A DNA stretch of 64,000 nt from Bactrocera neohumeralis (GCF_024586455.1 NW_026089624.1:8461341-8525340), one strand, 5' to 3'. Counted from the first letter of the stretch, positions 10,116 to 21,354 are shown. The notes: generated by a model not told the origin, from the sequence alone. Made by a program: numbers and translations.

Positions 10116-10626
10116 TGGGCTTAGCTAAATGGGTATCAGCCTTCCCACTTCTGCCCGTCAACACCATCCCACACATCCTTGTATGCAACGCCACATTCCC
10201 CACACTCATCATCATTTTCCTCGTATTATACACCACGCTCTAACACACACACAATGACATCACACTCCGTTATCTATCAACTTGATCAAAAAACAACTTT
10301 TTGCGCTACGACATCGGTCTGATCAACTCGATTCCTTTTTGGCGAACGTTTACCATTTTTGCGAACATCATCGTTAACTAAAAAATATTTTGTAACCTTT
10401 GTGAGGCGAAAATTTTAATTTTATTTTAAATTCTTTTGCGAGCATCTCATTTAAAAATTAAGGCCGTTTATATACTGTATACGTATTTTGTGAAAATAAA
10501 TCCGAAAGTACATTTGCATTACAAGTTTGCGAACCTCTTGGGTTCATTTCATATATACCTGTGTTTTATACTTTTCAATTTTGGGAAAAATACACGGTGA
10601 GTGCGGAAAAGTTGGTACATAAATCA
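10116..10626 (+). repeat. BEL-B LTR, plus strand, about 510 bp
   Basis: The block begins near TGGGCTTAGCTAAATGGG, matches the truncated minus copy at 6850-7114, and ends shortly before the primer site TGGTCCTTCGAGCC at 10632. It is unrelated in sequence to the BEL-A LTRs, yet both are joined to similar leaders. No downstream partner LTR of this type is present; the downstream LTR at 21991 is BEL-A type. Confidence 0.75.
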
Positions 10627-10631
10627 ATAAA

Positions 10632-12283
10632 TGGTCCTTCGAGCCTAAAAGAAAGGCACTATCGGAAAATAACATTACAAAAAAATACATAAGAAAGTGA
10701 CCGAAAACTTAAACAAAAAAAATATAATAATAATTAAATGTAATACGGTGTGGCAAAACATCCAATCAAGTTTGGTTAAAAAACAAAATACGTTCAGTGC
10801 TGTGGGTCGAATTTATATACATATTACAATACAAAAAAAGTACACACGTGAAAGTAAATTTATATTTACATATTCAAGGTAGAAATTGTCTACATTACTA
10901 CAAAGTGCTTGTTCTTAAAACAAACTGGCGCGAACTAAATTAAAATAACTAAAACTAACTAAAAACCAAAACTCTTATAATAAAGTATATGGGCGCGGAT
11001 TCTAACAAGAATTTAGAGAAAAAGAGAGTGTCAACAGCAGTATAAAGTGCTTATTACATAAAAGACCAAATTAGAGAATACATCTCACCTCATAAAAGGA
11101 AAACAAAAATAACCAAAAAGAAACCAAACGGGCGAGAACTAAATTAAACACATAAAGCAAAATAAAAACAAACACACTTACAACAAATTATACGGGCGCG
11201 AATTCAAACAAGAATCAAAACTAAAATAAATAGAGGAAAGTAGAAGGCGGAATAACCAGCTGACATCCAACCAAGAGGAGGAACTGTACAACGCAACACA
11301 CTCACACTCACTTCTGTTTGTACAACCCAAAAACTCCTAAGGGAAGTGAGTTGTATGGTTTCCATTTTTTGGTTTTAAGTTTTATGGAAGCAATAGGCTC
11401 AATAAAAACTCTAAAGCAAACATCAAAGAGAGAGAGTATAAACATATATACATATATGTATATCACTGTTAATATACATGAACACATACGTGAAATTATT
11501 TATATACATACATACATATCGCTCATTTGCTGCAAGACCGGCATAAGTCAAAAAAATCGATTTGCCAGAAAACGCGTTAAAAGTTTTCAACTGACTCCAA
11601 CCTTACACGGAAGACAGGAATCATATTCTCTTCTCAAGCGGAGCATTTAAGAGGTATTCATATGAATTTTTCACTCAACATGAAGTATGATATAACGAAC
11701 AATTCTGCATCCTTAACTCAAAAATCACGTTTTTTGAGTTATGACGACGTTGCAGCAAATGAGCGATATATACTTGCATTTAAGTGCAGAGGTTAAATAC
11801 CTGCACATTACAGTTTCTCTTTTCCTCTGTTTATTCGTACCGCCAAAATAATAAAATTGTAGACATATATACATATGTATATTTACAAACGTCTATACAT
11901 ATATCCCACACATAGGATATAATTTAAACAAATAAAAACTATAAATTTTAAGGAAAATTATTACAATATTTCGGAAATAAACTTTGCGGCAATTATAACA
12001 ACTTTTTCTTCTAAAGAAATACAGGTTTATATACTTAAAACATATATATTACTTACAAGTATTCAAAGTCCTAATAGGCAAACAGATTTTAATTAAATAC
12101 CTCTCTTTTTGTGAAAAGGAACAAGAGAAATGCACATAAAAACGCATATCCATATTTATATACAAAAGGTATTGACCCATTCCGGCACATAAGTATGAGG
12201 GCATACCAATAAATCCGAAAAAAAAATAGTCGCAATACATTAGAACAAAAAAAACTATTATAATATTATTATTATTATATTAT

Positions 12284-12319
<36 letters not shown>

Positions 12320-12498
12320 CATAAACGCCATCGCAAGTAAATGCAATGGCGAGTAATAAAAACTATAAACGCGTATTTTATTAATTTTATCGGAAATAAA
12401 AAACTCTTATTTACCTAAAAGAGTTTTCGGTTGATAAAGTTCTCAGTATACACTGAAAGAAAATATATACAAATATTTTACAAATTTACATTCTCTAA
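10632..12498 (+). other. BEL-B leader with candidate splice donor and microsatellite
   Basis: The primer-site motif is followed by 1.85 kb of A-rich leader resembling the BEL-A leader, with a donor-like GTGAGT at 11346, about 710 nt after the primer site. No reading frame is convincing. A run of ATT/AAT trinucleotides occupies about 12256-12317. The leader ends at the gag ATG at 12499. Confidence 0.65.
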
Positions 12499-12719
12499 AT
12501 GAATATAGATTCAAAAGAATCTAAAACATCTCAATTCTTAAAAATTCCCAAAATGATTTCTGACGATAAAAGTCCATGTACACCTGCAGAAGCTACACGC
12601 TCTAAGCAAGGTGCCACAAAACAAGACGATTCAAGACAATTCTGAATCGGCGCTAGAAATAAAAAGCCAAACAATTGAAAATTTTTGAACACGCCTCCGA
12701 GCTGCATATGACGCAATTG
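12499..12719 (+). pseudogene. BEL gag, N-terminal part, plus strand
   Basis: ATG at 12499 opens MNIDSKESKTSQFLK, then KMISDDKSPCTPAEATRSKQ, aligning with the minus-strand gag at 9955. A small deletion (about 78 bp relative to the minus copy) brings a stop after about 48 codons. The remaining sequence runs to codons for AYDAIV, where the rosa element is inserted. Removing rosa joins this directly to the gag body at 13739. Confidence 0.75.
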
Positions 12720-12829
12720 TATCGGGTGATTTTTTAAGAGCTTGATAACTTTTTTAAAAAAAAACGCATAAAATTTGCAAAATCTCATCGGTTCTTTATT
12801 TGAAACGTTAGATTGGTTCATGACATTTA

Positions 12830-13110
12830 CTACTTTTTGAAGATAATTTCATTTAAATGTTGACCGCGGCTGCGTCTTAGGTGGTCCATTCGGAAAGTCC
12901 AATTTTGGGCAACTTTTTCGAGCATTTCAATTCCTGAATCGGGCTGGAATAGCCCGAATTTCTTCGGAAATCCGCTTTTTTCTCCAAATTTTGTTCAGCG
13001 ATGAGGTTGGCTTATTTCTGGTAGACTTGGCTACGTAAATAAGATTGCCGAAGCCCCACAAAAAAATAGTCAAAGGCGTTAAATCGCATGATCTTGGTGG
13101 CCAACTGCCC
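12830..13110 (-). pseudogene. Inverted copy of rosa transposase C-terminus
   Basis: The minus strand encodes WPPRSCDLTPLTIFLWG and RISEEIRAIPA, the same segment as the plus-strand transposase, with several extra substitutions and indels. The third catalytic aspartate (LDY) is altered to LTI. This arm came from an inverted duplication of the element's 3' end. Confidence 0.8.
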
Positions 13111-13629
13111 ATGCATCCCGAAAAATGCACTGTTTGGTGTGGTTTGTACGCTGGTGGAATCATTGGACCGTATTTTTTCAAAGATGCTGTTGGACGCAAC
13201 GTTACGGTGAATGGCGATCGCGATCGTTCGATGCTAACAAACTTTTTGTTGCCAAAAATGGAAGAACTGAACTTGGTTGACATGTGGTTTCAACAAGATG
13301 GCGCTACATGCCACACAGCTCGCGATTCTATGGCCATTTTGAGGGAAAACTTCGGAGAACAATTCATCTCAAGAAATGGACCCGTAAGTTGGCCACCAAG
13401 ATCATGCGATTTAACGCCTTTAGACTATTTTTTGTGGGGCTACGTCAAGTCTAAAGTCTACAGAAATAAGCCAGCAACTATTCCAGCTTTGGAAGACAAC
13501 ATTTCCGAAGAAATTCGGGCTATTCCGGCCGAAATGCTCGAAAAAGTTGCCCAAAATTGGACTTTCCGAATGGACCACCTAAGACGCAGCCGCGGTCAAC
13601 ATTTAAATGAAATTATCTTCAAAAAGTAA
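13103..13629 (+). pseudogene. rosa-type mariner transposase, C-terminal two thirds of catalytic domain
   Basis: The open frame runs to TAA at 13629; the genuine transposase part starts at about 13103 (MHPEKCTVWCG) because codons before it come from the inverted arm. It has MWFQQDGATCHTA with the second catalytic aspartate and SCDLTPLDYFLWG with the third. There are 41 residues between these two, which defines the DD41D rosa group. The N-terminal helix-turn-helix and first aspartate are missing, so it cannot transpose itself, but its ends look mobilisable. Confidence 0.85.
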
Positions 13630-13738
13630 ATGTCATGAACCAATCTAACGTTTCAAATAAAGAACCGATGAGATTTTGCAAATTTTATGCGTTTTTGTTT
13701 TAAAAAAAGTTATCAAGCTCTTAAAAAATCACCCGATA

Positions 13739-14833
13739 CAAGCCCAAAAAGCAAGGTCTGGCATTCACCTCAAAGTGCCAGTATGCGATATAGAAATATT
13801 TCATGGAGGTTATGAACAATGGCCGTCCTTCCGGGACATGTTTACTGCTGTGTACATAAACCATCCAAAATTATCGCAAGCACAAAAATTGTATCATCTC
13901 CGATACAAAACAAAAGGTCAAGCAGGCGTAATAGTAAAACAGTTCGCATTAAGTGACAATTTCAATTTGGCTTGGGAAACTCTGAAAGCAAGATATGAAA
14001 ACAAAAGAATATTGGTCGACAAGCAAGTAATGATACCCATGAACTTGCCGAATATTCAAAAAGAAACAAGTGAAGAATTCATAAAATTAGAATCCTCTGT
14101 TTCAAATTGTTTGTCGGTTCTATCGACACAAAATTTTCCCACAGACAACTGGGATCCTATTCTGGTAAACATATGCACCGCAGCATTACCAGAAAAATCA
14201 TTTTACGGGAGCAATCGCTTTCATCAAGAAGAGACTGCCCAACGTGGCAGCAAATGAAAGATTTCTTAACTTCCCAACTACGGAAAGGGTAGATAAAAAG
14301 AAAGTCAGAAATAAAAGCGATCAACACGACCTAAACAGAAGCTTCAATAGACCCCAAGTCAATAACAACAACAATTTAAATAGAAGCTTTTTCAAAGCAC
14401 AATCGTTCACATCTGAACAGAACAAATCTACGTCATGCGAACTATGTACAGGAGGGCATAAACTCAAAACTTGCGAGAAGTTTAAAAAATTAAATATAAA
14501 CGAAAGGAACAACTTTGTTAGATCAAAAAGACTCTGTACAAACTGCTTGTCCCACGCGCACAATCTTACTAATTGCGAAAGCAAATTCAACTGCGCATAT
14601 TGTCATAAAAAACAGCGCAAAAATAAAAAGAGCAACAGGTTTAGTTGCAACAACAAATTCAGAAAACTGCCAAGCAGCACCATGCTGCTCAAGGCGTTAA
14701 AAACCCAAACGCTACAAAGCGAAAACCACAGTAGAGTACTACTACCTAGAGCAGTCGTCTCCATCGAACACCGAGGAGAACTGTTTAAACTCAGGGCCTT
14801 AATAGACCAAGGATGACAACGATCATTTATAGC
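13739..14833 (+). pseudogene. BEL gag body with zinc knuckles
   Basis: The frame resumes immediately after the rosa TA as QAQKARSGIHLKVPVCDIEIF, with GYEQWPSFRDMF (DUF1759-type BEL gag). Knuckles follow in the frame 14244-14816: CELCTGGHKLKTC, then CTNCLSHAHNLTNC (CX2CX4HX4C) and a degenerate third. A frameshift near 14230 separates the two halves. The end carries the protease active-site motif ALIDQG at about 14796-14813, followed by an in-frame TGA. Confidence 0.85.
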
Positions 14834-14841
14834 GTCTAGGG

Positions 14842-15182
14842 CAGTGGTCGGCATGAGAGGATCTATCACTGTGTTGGTGAGCACAAAAAAAAAGTAGCCC
14901 AGTGAGAAATTAGAATTAAAATTAAGCATCTAATCTAAATAATTAATAGTATAATGAAAATTAACAAAATGTCTTTTAAGGATATATTCCCTATTATCTT
15001 TAAAAGACTTGGAACATAAAAGGCATTACATGGCACCAAAGGCATTTAGAATCATAAAATATTTGGTTTTGCGCTATAGTCTTGCGAGATGTTAATTCGA
15101 GGCCGGCTCGACAACGACGATAGAGCGTAAGCGTACGTGTGAAGTTAGTTTGCAAAATTTTGCTAAGAAATGCCGACCACTG
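14842..15182 (+). mobile_element. hAT-type MITE (341 bp) with perfect 8-bp target duplication
   Basis: Terminal inverted repeats CAGTGGTCGGCAT (14842-14854) and its complement (15170-15182) are perfect. GTCTAGGG is duplicated exactly at 14834-14841 and 15183-15190. Excising the element with one duplication restores the BEL frame reading FIASRAQNKLQLP, as in the minus copy. The 8-bp duplication and CAG-type ends fit the hAT superfamily. No coding capacity. Confidence 0.9.
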
Positions 15183-15190
15183 GTCTAGGG

Positions 15191-15700
15191 CACAAAATAA
15201 GCTACAACTGCCTACAAAATTAGCCAATTATGAAATTAGGGGAATGGGCGGAAGAGTAGCTCAAAACTCCAATAAAATCTGCCCCATTACCTTAACTTCC
15301 CCCCAATGCGGATAAGCGCATTCAAGCAGAAGCTATTGTCTTACCGCAACTAACAAATATGCTTCCAAGCTATCATATAAGTAGCAAGCATTGGCAAAAG
15401 GTTTCACACCTTAAGTTAGCAGACCCTACCTGCAACACTCCCGCTCAAATAGATCTTCTATTAGGCAGCGATCTCATACCACAGATAATACTCGAAGTAT
15501 TGAGAAAATTAAAAAAACACTTCTGGCGCAAAATACCATTTTCGTATGGGTCCTAAGTGGACTAGTTGCGGAACCAGTTGCCACGATGACAACTCAAGTT
15601 GAAGAAATCTCCAACGAATACCTCAGTTCGCAATTAGGAAAGTTTTACGAGTTAGAAGAACTCCCCCCGTATCAATTACAACCCCTGAAGATCGGTATTG
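15191..15700 (+). pseudogene. BEL protease region, plus copy
   Basis: Frames around 15230-15560 encode GMGGRVAQNSNKICPI, SSKHWQKVSHLKL and LLGSDLIPQI, colinear with the minus copy at 8982-9509. Frameshifts occur near 15300 and 15500. This is the segment after the D-Q-G active site and leads into reverse transcriptase. Confidence 0.75.
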
Positions 15701-15738
15701 TGAGGATTTTTACAAAATAATTTTTAAGTATTTTAAGT

Positions 15739-16161
15739 ATGGAAAAAAACTTACTTAAAAAAGGCGAGCTGAAACCAGAATATGATAGGGTCGTAGAAGA
15801 ATACCTCCATTTAGACCACATGGAGGAAGTCAGCGCTGGCGAAAAAATCATACAAAGTAAATACTACTCGTTTTATTTGCCACATCATGCAGTAGTAAAG
15901 CTTGACAAAAAAACCACAAATGTAAGAGTTGTGTTCAATACGTCAAAATCCACTTGTTCAGGAAATTAAATGACATTTTTTTACGGGACCAACGCTTCAG
16001 CCAGACCTAATGCTGCTTATCTTAAATTGGCGTATATTCAAATACGTATTCAACGGGGACGTCGAGAAAATGTATAGACAAATAGTCGTACATAAAGACG
16101 ATCAAGATTTTCAAAGAATTATTTTCAGAAAATCCCTCACTAGTCCACTACGCGACTTTAA
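15739..16161 (+). pseudogene. BEL reverse transcriptase, first half
   Basis: Frames 15739-15969 and 16010-16160 encode YYSFYLPHHAVVKLDKKTTN, FKYVFNGDVEKMYRQIVVH and DFQRIIFRKS. A frameshift and stop lie near 15967. Coding is interrupted at TTAA 16158-16161 by a piggyBac element and continues at 18604. Confidence 0.85.
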
Positions 16162-16175
16162 CCCTTTCGCCCCTA

Positions 16176-16573
16176 CTGGGACAATATTTCCCAGCAAACT
16201 TCAAACATGTGTATGGCTTTTAATTTTGATCCAATTACGCATTGAAATGTACCCAATAAAGCCTTGAAGTCTTCTTTGATGATCAGTAACCGCATTCCGT
16301 TATTATTGACATCAATTTCCCGTTACCGAATATTTTGCACAGACATATCGCGAAATTTCATCAGTCACGCGTTGTATTTCAATGTGAAACGTCTATCTGG
16401 TTCAGTTTTTATTAGTAATATTCCGCTTGCTTTACGGTTTAGGTGTGAATAAAGATAATTCATTCGAAATTGGAAACAAATTGGATTGAAAAAGGTAAGT
16501 TTTTTACATTTGTAACTACATTGGGACATATAATCCCAATAATGCATTTGTTTGGGATAATAATATCCCAATA
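16176..16573 (+). repeat. Subterminal palindromes at the left end of the piggyBac element
   Basis: Three palindromes: CTGGGACAATATTTCCCAG (16176-16194), TTGGGACATATAATCCCAA (about 16521-16539) and TTGGGATAATAATATCCCAA (about 16552-16571). Two more are at the right end. Their placement suggests binding sites for the transposase or another factor; this is inference. Confidence 0.7.
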
Positions 16574-16590
16574 TTTGTTTATACCATTAG

Positions 16591-18320
16591 ATGTCTACAA
16601 GGAAAAAATTGGGTGAGAACGAAATTGCTGATTATTTTTTACAAGAGGTTACCGACGATATAGCCGATGATTTTAGTGCTTTCGAGTCTAGCTATGAACC
16701 ATCGGATGACGATGACGAAGATGCTGAAGTTCCTGTAGCAAACGCTAAATATTTAAGCAAATCAGGTGATGAGTCTTCTTCTGAATCGGAGTTGGATGAC
16801 GATGACGGTCAAGTTTTAGGCGATCATTTTAATTCTTTAGAGAACAGTGAGGATCAGCCATTAGACAATAAATGTAGCTGGACAAAGTTTGACGCCGGCG
16901 TCATTTTCGAACCGAAGTATATAATGCCCGTAGAAAACCCGGCTGAAGTTCTTATTGACTTTCCTCATGGTGCTTCCGAGCTCGACGTTTTTCGGAAACT
17001 CTTTCCAAAAAGTTTATACATACGTATTGCAGAGTGCACAAACCAAAGGATTCAAATACTAAACAGAGAAAAATCTGCAAAGCGTGCTCTTACCGACGAG
17101 TACGAAATTATGATTTTTTTAGGAGACACTTTGGTAATGCACTACAACCACTCACCATCAATTGCTGATTATTGGAGAAAAATGAATCTATGGGAAACTA
17201 TATGATAAAAAAGAGTATTTCTCGCGATCGTTTCACTTTACTGATGGCCAAGATGTATTTTAATGATTGTAATGAGCCCGATAATGCAGCTAAGGATTAT
17301 TATATATCGGAAGTTGTATCATGCATAAAAAAACATTCCCAGCAGCGCGAAGTGAAAGTAGTGCGCAATCCATAGACGAGTGTATGGCAAAATTCAAGGG
17401 TCGCTCAAGTTTGAAACAGTATATGCCTTTGAAGCCAATAAAGAGAGGGATAAAATTATGGCTGCGCTGTGATGCCAAAACAGGCTACACTTATGACTTG
17501 AATGTATGTACTGGAAAAGACACATCCTTTAAACTGAATGGAACTCTGGGAGAACGGATTGTAGAAAACTTGACAGCAGGCATTCGTTAGCAAAATGTTG
17601 TTTTAGTGTTTGATAGGTTTTTCACCTCAATGAATTTGCTAAAGACCATACCATTCCCTGCGATTGGTACATATATACGAACGCGTAAAGAGACTCCTGT
17701 ATTTAGTGGACGTCTACAACGATCAGAAAGTCAATTTCAAATAAATTGCTATGGTATAATGGCTGCTCGATGGATGGATTCGAAAGAAGTCCTGCTTGCT
17801 TCTAACTGTCATATGCCTACTATAACTAAAATTAGCCGAAAACAAAAAGATGGTTCTAAATTAGAAGTTGATTGTCCACTAGCTATTGCAGACTACAATC
17901 GTATAATGGGGGCGTAGACTTAGCAGATCAGAAGGCTGCAATATACGACATGAATCGTAAGTCGCAAAAATAGTGGAAAAAGGTATTTTACAAGATTTTT
18001 ATGCCAGCTGTGGTTAACGCTTGGATTATATTTACACAACGTCAACGCCGTAAAATTTCGCTCATTCAATTTATTGTGCCATTAGTCGAGTCAATGATAG
18101 CTGAAGGAATAAAGCACAAAAAGCTCACAACACGTCAATGTGGGGGAAGACCAGCAAAGCGATCACGAACTGAACGTCTAAATATTGGCGATCATCTTCC
18201 CATTGAACAGCCTTCTCGTCGCCGATGCGTTCATTGCACTTCACAAAATAAGTAAACCAGAACCAAATACGTCTGTTCTGGATGCAACAACGCTTTATGT
18301 TTTAAATGTTTTGCTTCTTT
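16591..18320 (+). pseudogene. piggyBac transposase, broken by frameshifts and stops
   Basis: The first 204 codons (16591-17205) show the acidic N-terminal region and LDVFRKLFPKSLYIRIAECT. The catalytic core follows in pieces: SIDECMAKFKGRSS (first Asp), VLVFDRFFTSMNLL (second Asp, after an in-frame TAG near 17588) and GGVDLADQKAAIYDMNRKS (third Asp). Further breaks lie near 17205, 17900 and 17970. The C-terminal cysteine-rich domain is CVHC ... CSGCNNALCFKC, with a TAA inside it at about 18253. The DDD triad is recognisable but the protein cannot be made intact. Confidence 0.9.
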
Positions 18321-18423
18321 TCACAAGTGACTTAAATTTGTAAAAATGAAAAATGAATGAACAGTGAAATCCATTATTTTTTATTAAGAGTTGATATTTC
18401 ATTTTTTGTTCCTTTTGGTATTA

Positions 18424-18474
18424 TTGGGACTTATGCGTCCCACCTATAAATGTTATTGGGATTATATATCCCAG
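18424..18474 (+). repeat. Subterminal palindromes at the right end of the piggyBac element
   Basis: TTGGGACTTATGCGTCCCA (18424-18442) and TTGGGATTATATATCCCAG (about 18456-18474) repeat the TGGGA/TCCCA design seen three times at the left end. Confidence 0.7.
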
Positions 18475-18603
18475 GATAACCGTAAGGATATCCGATTTTT
18501 CAGGTATGCCAAACATCTTATATTTTAGTCATACTACAGTATTTGCTGTCGTAATGATGAAAACCCCGCCTGATTTCGAAAAAAAAACTCAGGGGTGAAA
18601 GGT

Positions 18604-19085
18604 TTAAGTTAAAAACAGGTACCTTTGACGTCAACTGTGCCCCATACTTAGCCATTCGGACACTGCACGAATTGGCAGAAAACACCAAGTCAGAATTCCC
18701 TCTGGCAACCCAGGTGTTAAAAACGCAAACGTATGTTGACGACATTTTGTGTGGAAGTCACAGTCTTCCACAAGCATACGAATCCTTATCACAGGTTATA
18801 AGAGCCCTCAAAACCGCAGGGTTTCCACTGAAAAAGATTACTGCAAATCATTCAGATATAGTAAAACGTATACCGAAAGAAAACTTGTTGAACACTAATT
18901 TCCTTAAATTCGAACAGGAAAGTACAACAAAGACCCTGGAGATTAAATGGAATGCGATATCTGACCAGTTTTCATACACTACCAAGTCAATATCTGCATT
19001 ATCCGCCATTACAAAACGCCAAATTTTATCCTCTGTGGTAAAACTTTTCGACCCCGCAGGATGGCTTTCGCTAAAATCCTGATAC
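18604..19085 (+). pseudogene. BEL reverse transcriptase, second half with YVDD
   Basis: Coding resumes at the second TTAA: VNCAPYLAIRTLHELAENTK, TQTYVDDILCG with the catalytic aspartates near 18732-18743, then ALKTAGFPLKKITANHSDIV and LFDPAGWLS of the RT thumb. The 136-codon frame ends at 19082. Polymerase function is lost because of the upstream frame breaks and the piggyBac. Confidence 0.85.
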
Positions 19086-19089
19086 AAGA

Positions 19090-19750
19090 ATTATGGCTAT
19101 ATGGGACCGACTGGGCGAATAAGTAAAACCACTTCGTTTAGAAAAGTGGTCACAGTTCGGAAGAAATCTAAACGATATCTCACAGATACAAATCCCACGG
19201 TGGGTAAACTATTCCCCCGAACACAAAGTCGAATTACACGGCTTCTGTGACGCCTCTGAGAAAAGTCATACTGTGCCACCATATATGTGCGCACACAAAA
19301 CGATAACGCGACCACAAGCCACTTATTAGTAGCTAAGGCTAAGGTGGCTCCTCTAAAAACGCTAAGTCTACCTCGATTTGAGCTCTGTGGCGCCAAAATT
19401 GGTTTCCATGGTACAGACCCACTTAAACATGAAGAAATACAGATTGCATCCCTGTCCGATTCTGAAATAGTCCTAGCCTGGTTGGAAAAATCACCACACG
19501 CATGGAGAACGTACATTTCTAATCGTACGTCACAAATACTTGACCTAGTGGAGTCAGCCACTTGGCGACACGTAGCCAGTGGTGACAATCCTGCCGATTT
19601 AGGTACAAGAGCCAAGACACCTTGCCATCACCACTCTCTGGTGGAATGGCCCCCGATGGTTAGCAGAATCTCCCGATTATTGGCCAAAATCGCCCAAGGG
19701 CAATATAATTGCCCCAGAAAGCTGAAAAATCGACTGCTTTCACGCAACAT
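19090..19750 (+). pseudogene. BEL RNase H domain, plus copy
   Basis: Pieces include VELHGFCDASE (about 19230-19260), KTLSLPRFELCGA and SDSEIVLAWLEKSPHAWRTY, WRHVASGDNPADLGTR in the frame 19287-19757. Acidic residues of the RNase H fold are present, but a frameshift around 19265 and a short deletion near 19400 break the domain. It is colinear with the minus copy at 7430-7900. Confidence 0.8.
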
Positions 19751-20640
19751 TGGATGATAATGACATCCTTGAGCGATTTTCATCGTTCCCACGTGCCCTT
19801 CGAGTTATCGGCTACATGCTAAAGTTCGTAGAGCGACTCAAAAATAAAGTTAAGGGAATTCACCCAGAATCTAATCAATGCGATACATTGACGCACCTAG
19901 AACTCCAAAAGGCAAAGGTCGCACTAATCGCATCCACTCAAATGCGCTACTTCAGCCGCGATATCTCATTATTAAGAGAATCAAAACCCATTGATAAAAG
20001 GAGTTCAATCTTGGTTCTTAACCCATTCTTGGACACGAAAGGTCTGCTTCGTGCGAATTGTAGGCTTGCTAACTCAAGCCTGACGTACAACGAACGCCAC
20101 ACTCTAATTATAGCAGAGAAATCCCAACTTGCCACATTACTCCTCATTTATATCCACTTACTCATGCTTCACGCTGAACATCGCCTAATGCAGCATATAG
20201 TCCGTCAAAAGTTCTATTCCCCGTCTTAAGCCCCAAATAAAAAAATGTATTTTCATGTGCAAGATCTGCACTATGCACAAGCAGAAGTTGCGAACACAGA
20301 TTATGGCAGCACTTCCACCAGAACGCTGCAATTTCGCTCTGCCCTTCACAGTTACAGGTGTCGACAAAAGCAGTTCACCTCGAGCTGTGCACGAATCTGA
20401 CAAAGGAGGCTTTTCTCGCGGCATTCGATCGCTTCGTCGGACGACGCGACTTCCCACCAAACTGATGAGCGATAATGGTAAAACTTTCATTGGAGCCCAG
20501 AGAGCCACTGAAAAGGAGTTTGTGGATTTTATCAAACAAGTCTCACCAGAGATTGTACAAAGGTATGCTCCCCAAGGTATTAACTGGCAATTTATCCCCG
20601 CAAGCGCTCCTCTATGGGTGGTATATGGGAATCAGCAGTA
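19750..20640 (+). pseudogene. BEL integrase: zinc-binding domain and damaged catalytic core
   Basis: Frame 19750-20229 begins with the ILERFSSFPRALRVIGYML linker and holds the histidines of the HHCC zinc-binding domain (HLLMLHAEHRLMQHIVRQKFY). The cysteines CKICTMHKQK come after a frame change at 20255. The core shows FTVTGVD, SDNGKTFIGA and INWQFIP, but the stretch between the first Asp and AVH is shortened. The core also ends early, without the usual glutamate context. Not functional. Confidence 0.8.
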
Positions 20641-20669
20641 AAAAAACTTCAAAAAAGTAGCTGGAAACT

Positions 20670-21192
20670 ACAAATTTAATTATGAACAGTTCACCACACT
20701 GTTAGTGCGAATTGAAGCCGTTCTCAATTCACGGCCACTCACAACCCTCTCGCAAGATCCTTCTGACTTCACAGCCCTGACACCAGGGCATTTTCTCAAG
20801 AGAGCACCCATTCTGGCCACACCTGAGCCAGGCGTGGGGTCGCTATCCTTATTAAATCAATGGGAGAGAATAAAAATTCTCCATCACGATTTCAGCCGCC
20901 GATGGAAGGAAGAATATATAAAGGACCTTCATAAAAGGTACAGGTGGAAGGTCCAGAAAAGGCGCCAAAGCTTGGACATTATGTCATCATCCATGATGAC
21001 TGTCTACCCCCCACCGAATGGCGGCTTGGCCGCATAGAAAAACTACACTACGGTTCCGACGGTCATGTACGAGTCGTTGATCTCCGCACTCAAAGCGGTA
21101 TACTAACAAAACCGCTCGTGAAACTATGTTTTCTACCACACATTGACGAAACGGCAAATAACGAAAAAACCGCCGATACTACCGTAACGTAA
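20670..21192 (+). pseudogene. BEL integrase C-terminal domain (DUF5641-type)
   Basis: Frame 20705-21037 carries IEAVLNSRPLTTLSQDPSDF, then LTPGHFLKR, and LLNQWERIKILHHDFSRRW. A frameshift near 20960 leads to LGHYVIIHDDCLPPTEWRLG and RVVDLRTQSGILTKPLVKLC, ending at 21192. This is the conserved C-terminal domain after BEL/Pao integrase, so the pol end is preserved apart from the one shift. Confidence 0.85.
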
Positions 21193-21354
21193 ATAAAATA
21201 ACCAAAACCCCGACGGAATAAACCCGCAAATAAAAAACTCGTTGAAACTAATTCGAAACCAAACGCACTGGTCGATCTACGTGACGACCCTTTCATGCCA
21301 CATTACGTGGCACAATCGCCATATACATTTTAATGACACACATTTAAAACCACA

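Larger units (their letters stand above)
12722..13736 (+). mobile_element. Palindromic rosa (DD41D mariner) element, 1015 bp
   Basis: Near-perfect terminal inverted repeats beginning TCGGGTGATTTTTTAAGAGC sit between TA dinucleotides (12720-12721, 13737-13738). Removing the element with one TA restores the BEL gag frame. The left arm (12722 to about 13099) is an inverted copy of the element's own 3' end (about 13389-13736), replacing the normal 5' half. The result is a hairpin-forming element with a spacer of about 290 bp. Confidence 0.9.
16162..18603 (+). mobile_element. piggyBac element (2442 bp) inserted in BEL reverse transcriptase
   Basis: TTAA flanks both ends (16158-16161 and 18604-18607). 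The ends are imperfect inverted repeats, CCCTTTCGCCCCT and AGGGGTGAAAGGT. Removing it restores the RT reading frame RDFKLKTGTF. Its length is close to the classic piggyBac (about 2.5 kb). Five copies of a TGGGA-N-TCCCA palindrome lie near both ends and not in the middle. Confidence 0.9.

Noticed and set aside
12256..12317. Long ATT/AAT run considered as a CRISPR-like or structured array
   Set aside because: Plain trinucleotide microsatellite without spacers.
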